Shown here: positions 61,907-64,000 of the stretch, in pieces
Layout: each line of letters starts with the position of its first letter
Position numbering within the stretch: the stretch's first letter is position 1
Source: Chryseobacterium sp. MA9
GTDB lineage: Bacteria; Bacteroidota; Bacteroidia; Flavobacteriales; Weeksellaceae
NCBI RefSeq assembly: GCF_024399315.1
Contig: NZ_CP075170.1
Location: forward strand, 4,030,001 to 4,094,000
Reading direction: 5' to 3'
DNA length: 64,000 nt
The notes under the pieces: generated by a model
Seen by the model: only the letters and a program-made list of their open reading frames with translations
Database searches by the model: none
What the model was told of the DNA's origin: nothing
Translations under genes and position numbers: made by a program

Positions 61907-62258
61907 GATTTCAAAAATATTTAGTAAGATATTGCCCATTTATTGGGCATTTCTTACTTATATGCTTCTTAAACCCGGAGAAGAGAACCATGAATATTGG
62001 TTCATGTTCAGTGGTATTGATAAAATTTTACATCTAAGTATATTCGCAGCCTTAGGTTTCTCTTTTATTGCTGCATTTCCTAAAATAAAATTCTCATATT
62101 TTTTTCAGATCATCCTTATCTATGCGTTCCTTACTGAAATTTTACAGGAAGAAATGGGATTGGGGAGATCTATGGAAACATTAGATATCGTAGCAGATAC
62201 TATCGGATGTCTGTTAGGATACTATATATATAAGCTATTAATCAAGCGATTCTTTTAG
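61899..62258 (+). CDS. VanZ-like membrane protein
   Basis: 119 residues from a TTG at 61899 that overlaps the gcvH stop codon; no ATG is well placed. Four membrane helices are visible, with the VanZ family motifs KPGEENHEYWFMFSGIDKILH and LTEILQEEMGLGRSMETLDI followed by a DTIGCLLGYY end. VanZ gives teicoplanin resistance in enterococci; the ordinary bacterial function of the family is unknown. Coupling to gcvH is recurrent in flavobacteria. Confidence 0.8.
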   Translation: MDKISKIFSKILPIYWAFLTYMLLKPGEENHEYWFMFSGIDKILHLSIFAALGFSFIAAFPKIKFSYFFQIILIYAFLTEILQEEMGLGRSMETLDIVADTIGCLLGYYIYKLLIKRFF

Positions 62259-62800
62259 TCATACCAACGGCTTTTGTAAAGAACTGTATTTCTTTTTTCC
62301 TCTACAGGGAGCATTAAAGCTTCCCCAAACCCTTTCACCTTCAAACCCTCTAACTTTTATAGGAGCTCCATCCTGCTATTCATTTTTACTCCTCGCGCCT
62401 TTGCTCTCCCGCCCTTCATGCCCTCATCTCTCTAATCTCTGCTGCGGGGTAATCATTTCTATCAGGGCTAGGGTATGAGACGAATTATGAATGATAAGTT
62501 ATGAATGATGATCCAGGGTTCGTGTTATGAGGATCAGATTACAAAATACCGGGTTCATTCTATTCAATAGAAGGAACATTATCCCCAACTTATCTAAAGC
62601 ATGTTTGTTTTAAAACAGCATTAGCTATTATATATATGTATACCTTTCATTACCCATTACAAATACTCTCCACCCCACCCATTCTCCACGCCTCTCCCGC
62701 ATCCCTCCTCCCTCCAAACAAATGTTTAAAATTTTTCTCACTGCGTTCCAGTTGATTAGGGCTTAATATTACGTAAAGGTAAAATTTATGTTAAATAAAG
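62259..62800. other. intergenic region before the rRNA promoters
   Basis: About 540 bp with no gene. Around 62330-62450 and 62670-62725 it is unusually C- and T-rich for this genome (TTTACTCCTCGCGCC, CCCGCCCTTCATG) and has short TGAATGAT/ATGAATGAT repeats near 62485-62515. Possibly decayed repeat DNA. Confidence 0.4.
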
Positions 62801-62831
62801 TTGCGTGGTGTGTAGTAAGTTTCTATCTTTG
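62801..62831 (+). promoter_or_regulatory. rRNA promoter P1
   Basis: TTG at 62801 and TATCTTTG at 62824-62831 with 20 bp between: the Bacteroidota promoter form. Confidence 0.7.
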
Positions 62832-62948
62832 CCCCACTGAAAAACGAGAGTATAACAGTAGCGCAGAGGAGCTTTTAGCTAAGCATAAAACATTAATATA
62901 CTTCAGAAGAGACGGGCAAAAAAACTTTAAAATTTTTCACAAAAAGAG

Positions 62949-62978
62949 TTGCGGGTTTAAAAAGAGTTTGTATCTTTG
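62949..62978 (+). promoter_or_regulatory. rRNA promoter P2
   Basis: TTG at 62949 and TATCTTTG at 62971-62978, 19 bp apart. The block before it (ACTTTAAAATTTT) is repeated before P3. Confidence 0.75.
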
Positions 62979-63074
62979 CAGTCCCAATTACAGGGAGCGC
63001 AGGAGTATAGAGATTGAGGTTTTGGAAGAGGATTAAGGTTACTTAAAAAACTTTAAAATTTTCTTCATAAACAT

Positions 63075-63105
63075 TTGGTCAAATCAAAATAAAGTTTTAC
63101 TTTTG
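63075..63105 (+). promoter_or_regulatory. rRNA promoter P3
   Basis: TTG at 63075 and TACTTTTG at 63098-63105, 20 bp apart. It is the promoter nearest to the 16S gene; GGAGCGC-like initial sequences follow P2 and P3. Confidence 0.75.
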
Positions 63106-63247
63106 CACTCGCAAATACGGAGCGCCACTGACAGAAGAGAGTGCTTCGTTACAAAGCGAAAGATATAAAGATCATTGACATACAATATAACAACCAAGTA
63201 AGGAAAAACTAAAGCGTTAAAAAACTTTGAGTGAGTCAGACAAACAT

Positions 63248-64000
<753 letters not shown>

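Noticed and set aside
62788-63036. 82-codon ORF before the 16S gene
   Set aside because: It overlaps the rRNA promoters P1 and P2 and their leaders, and its product shows no protein-like pattern.

Overview
This 64 kb window comes from a low-GC member of the Bacteroidota, almost certainly Chryseobacterium or a close relative in the Weeksellaceae. The signs are a partial 16S rRNA at the right edge with a flavobacterial sequence, promoters of the TTTG / TAnnTTTG type, T9SS substrates with C-terminal sorting domains, the T9SS translocon protein SprA, a SusC/SusD pair and GLPGLI and DUF3810 proteins. This is a reading of the sequence; no search was run.

Positions 1-11650 carry most of a phenylacetate (paa) catabolic operon on the + strand: the end of paaC, then paaD, paaG, paaH, paaI, the thiolase, paaY and paaZ. 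Extra genes sit inside it (an alpha/beta hydrolase, a 102-aa acidic protein, a DUF6624-like secreted protein, a broken REP-associated transposase and a secreted esterase). Its spacers are filled with palindromic repeats of at least three kinds, one holding a remnant of an S23/four-helix-bundle ORF. PaaZ has an extra 150-residue DinB-like C-terminal domain. Positions 11700-16900 hold a small cysteine-rich peptide gene, a CPBP protease, DUF4241 and SMUG2-type genes, a T9SS protein, a tail-collar protein and an enoyl-CoA hydratase that could be the missing PaaF.

Positions 17000-37500 are mixed: a SusC/SusD pair; a run of membrane-protein genes with a winged-helix regulator and two identical palindromic operators; a COQ4-like protein; lipoproteins; an S8 protease; dtd; greA, HIT and clpX; a T9SS type C surface protein and a TlpA-like thioredoxin. 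At 37500 a tRNA-Met(CAT) gene begins a 1.7 kb segment that ends in a second copy of the tRNA 3' end. It holds a GLPGLI protein, a frameshifted small secreted peptide and a decayed M15 peptidase, and looks like the scar of an integrated element.

Positions 39500-45040 (- strand) are the most interesting locus: a double-glycine, six-cysteine peptide, a C39-peptidase ABC exporter, an HlyD adaptor and a VKOR-thioredoxin protein fused to a degenerate C39-like domain. Together they suggest manufacture, oxidation and export of a disulfide-rich peptide. The orphan six-cysteine peptide at 11765 has nearly the same leader peptide and the same roughly 30-nt upstream DNA motif, and that motif also precedes the tail-collar gene at 15855.

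Positions 45000-64000 hold a candidate small RNA, DUF3810, a sugar MFS transporter, PlsC and GtrA (- strand), then an ASKHA kinase, malic enzyme, ruvA, sprA, gcvH, a VanZ-like gene and an rRNA operon driven by three tandem promoters (+ strand).
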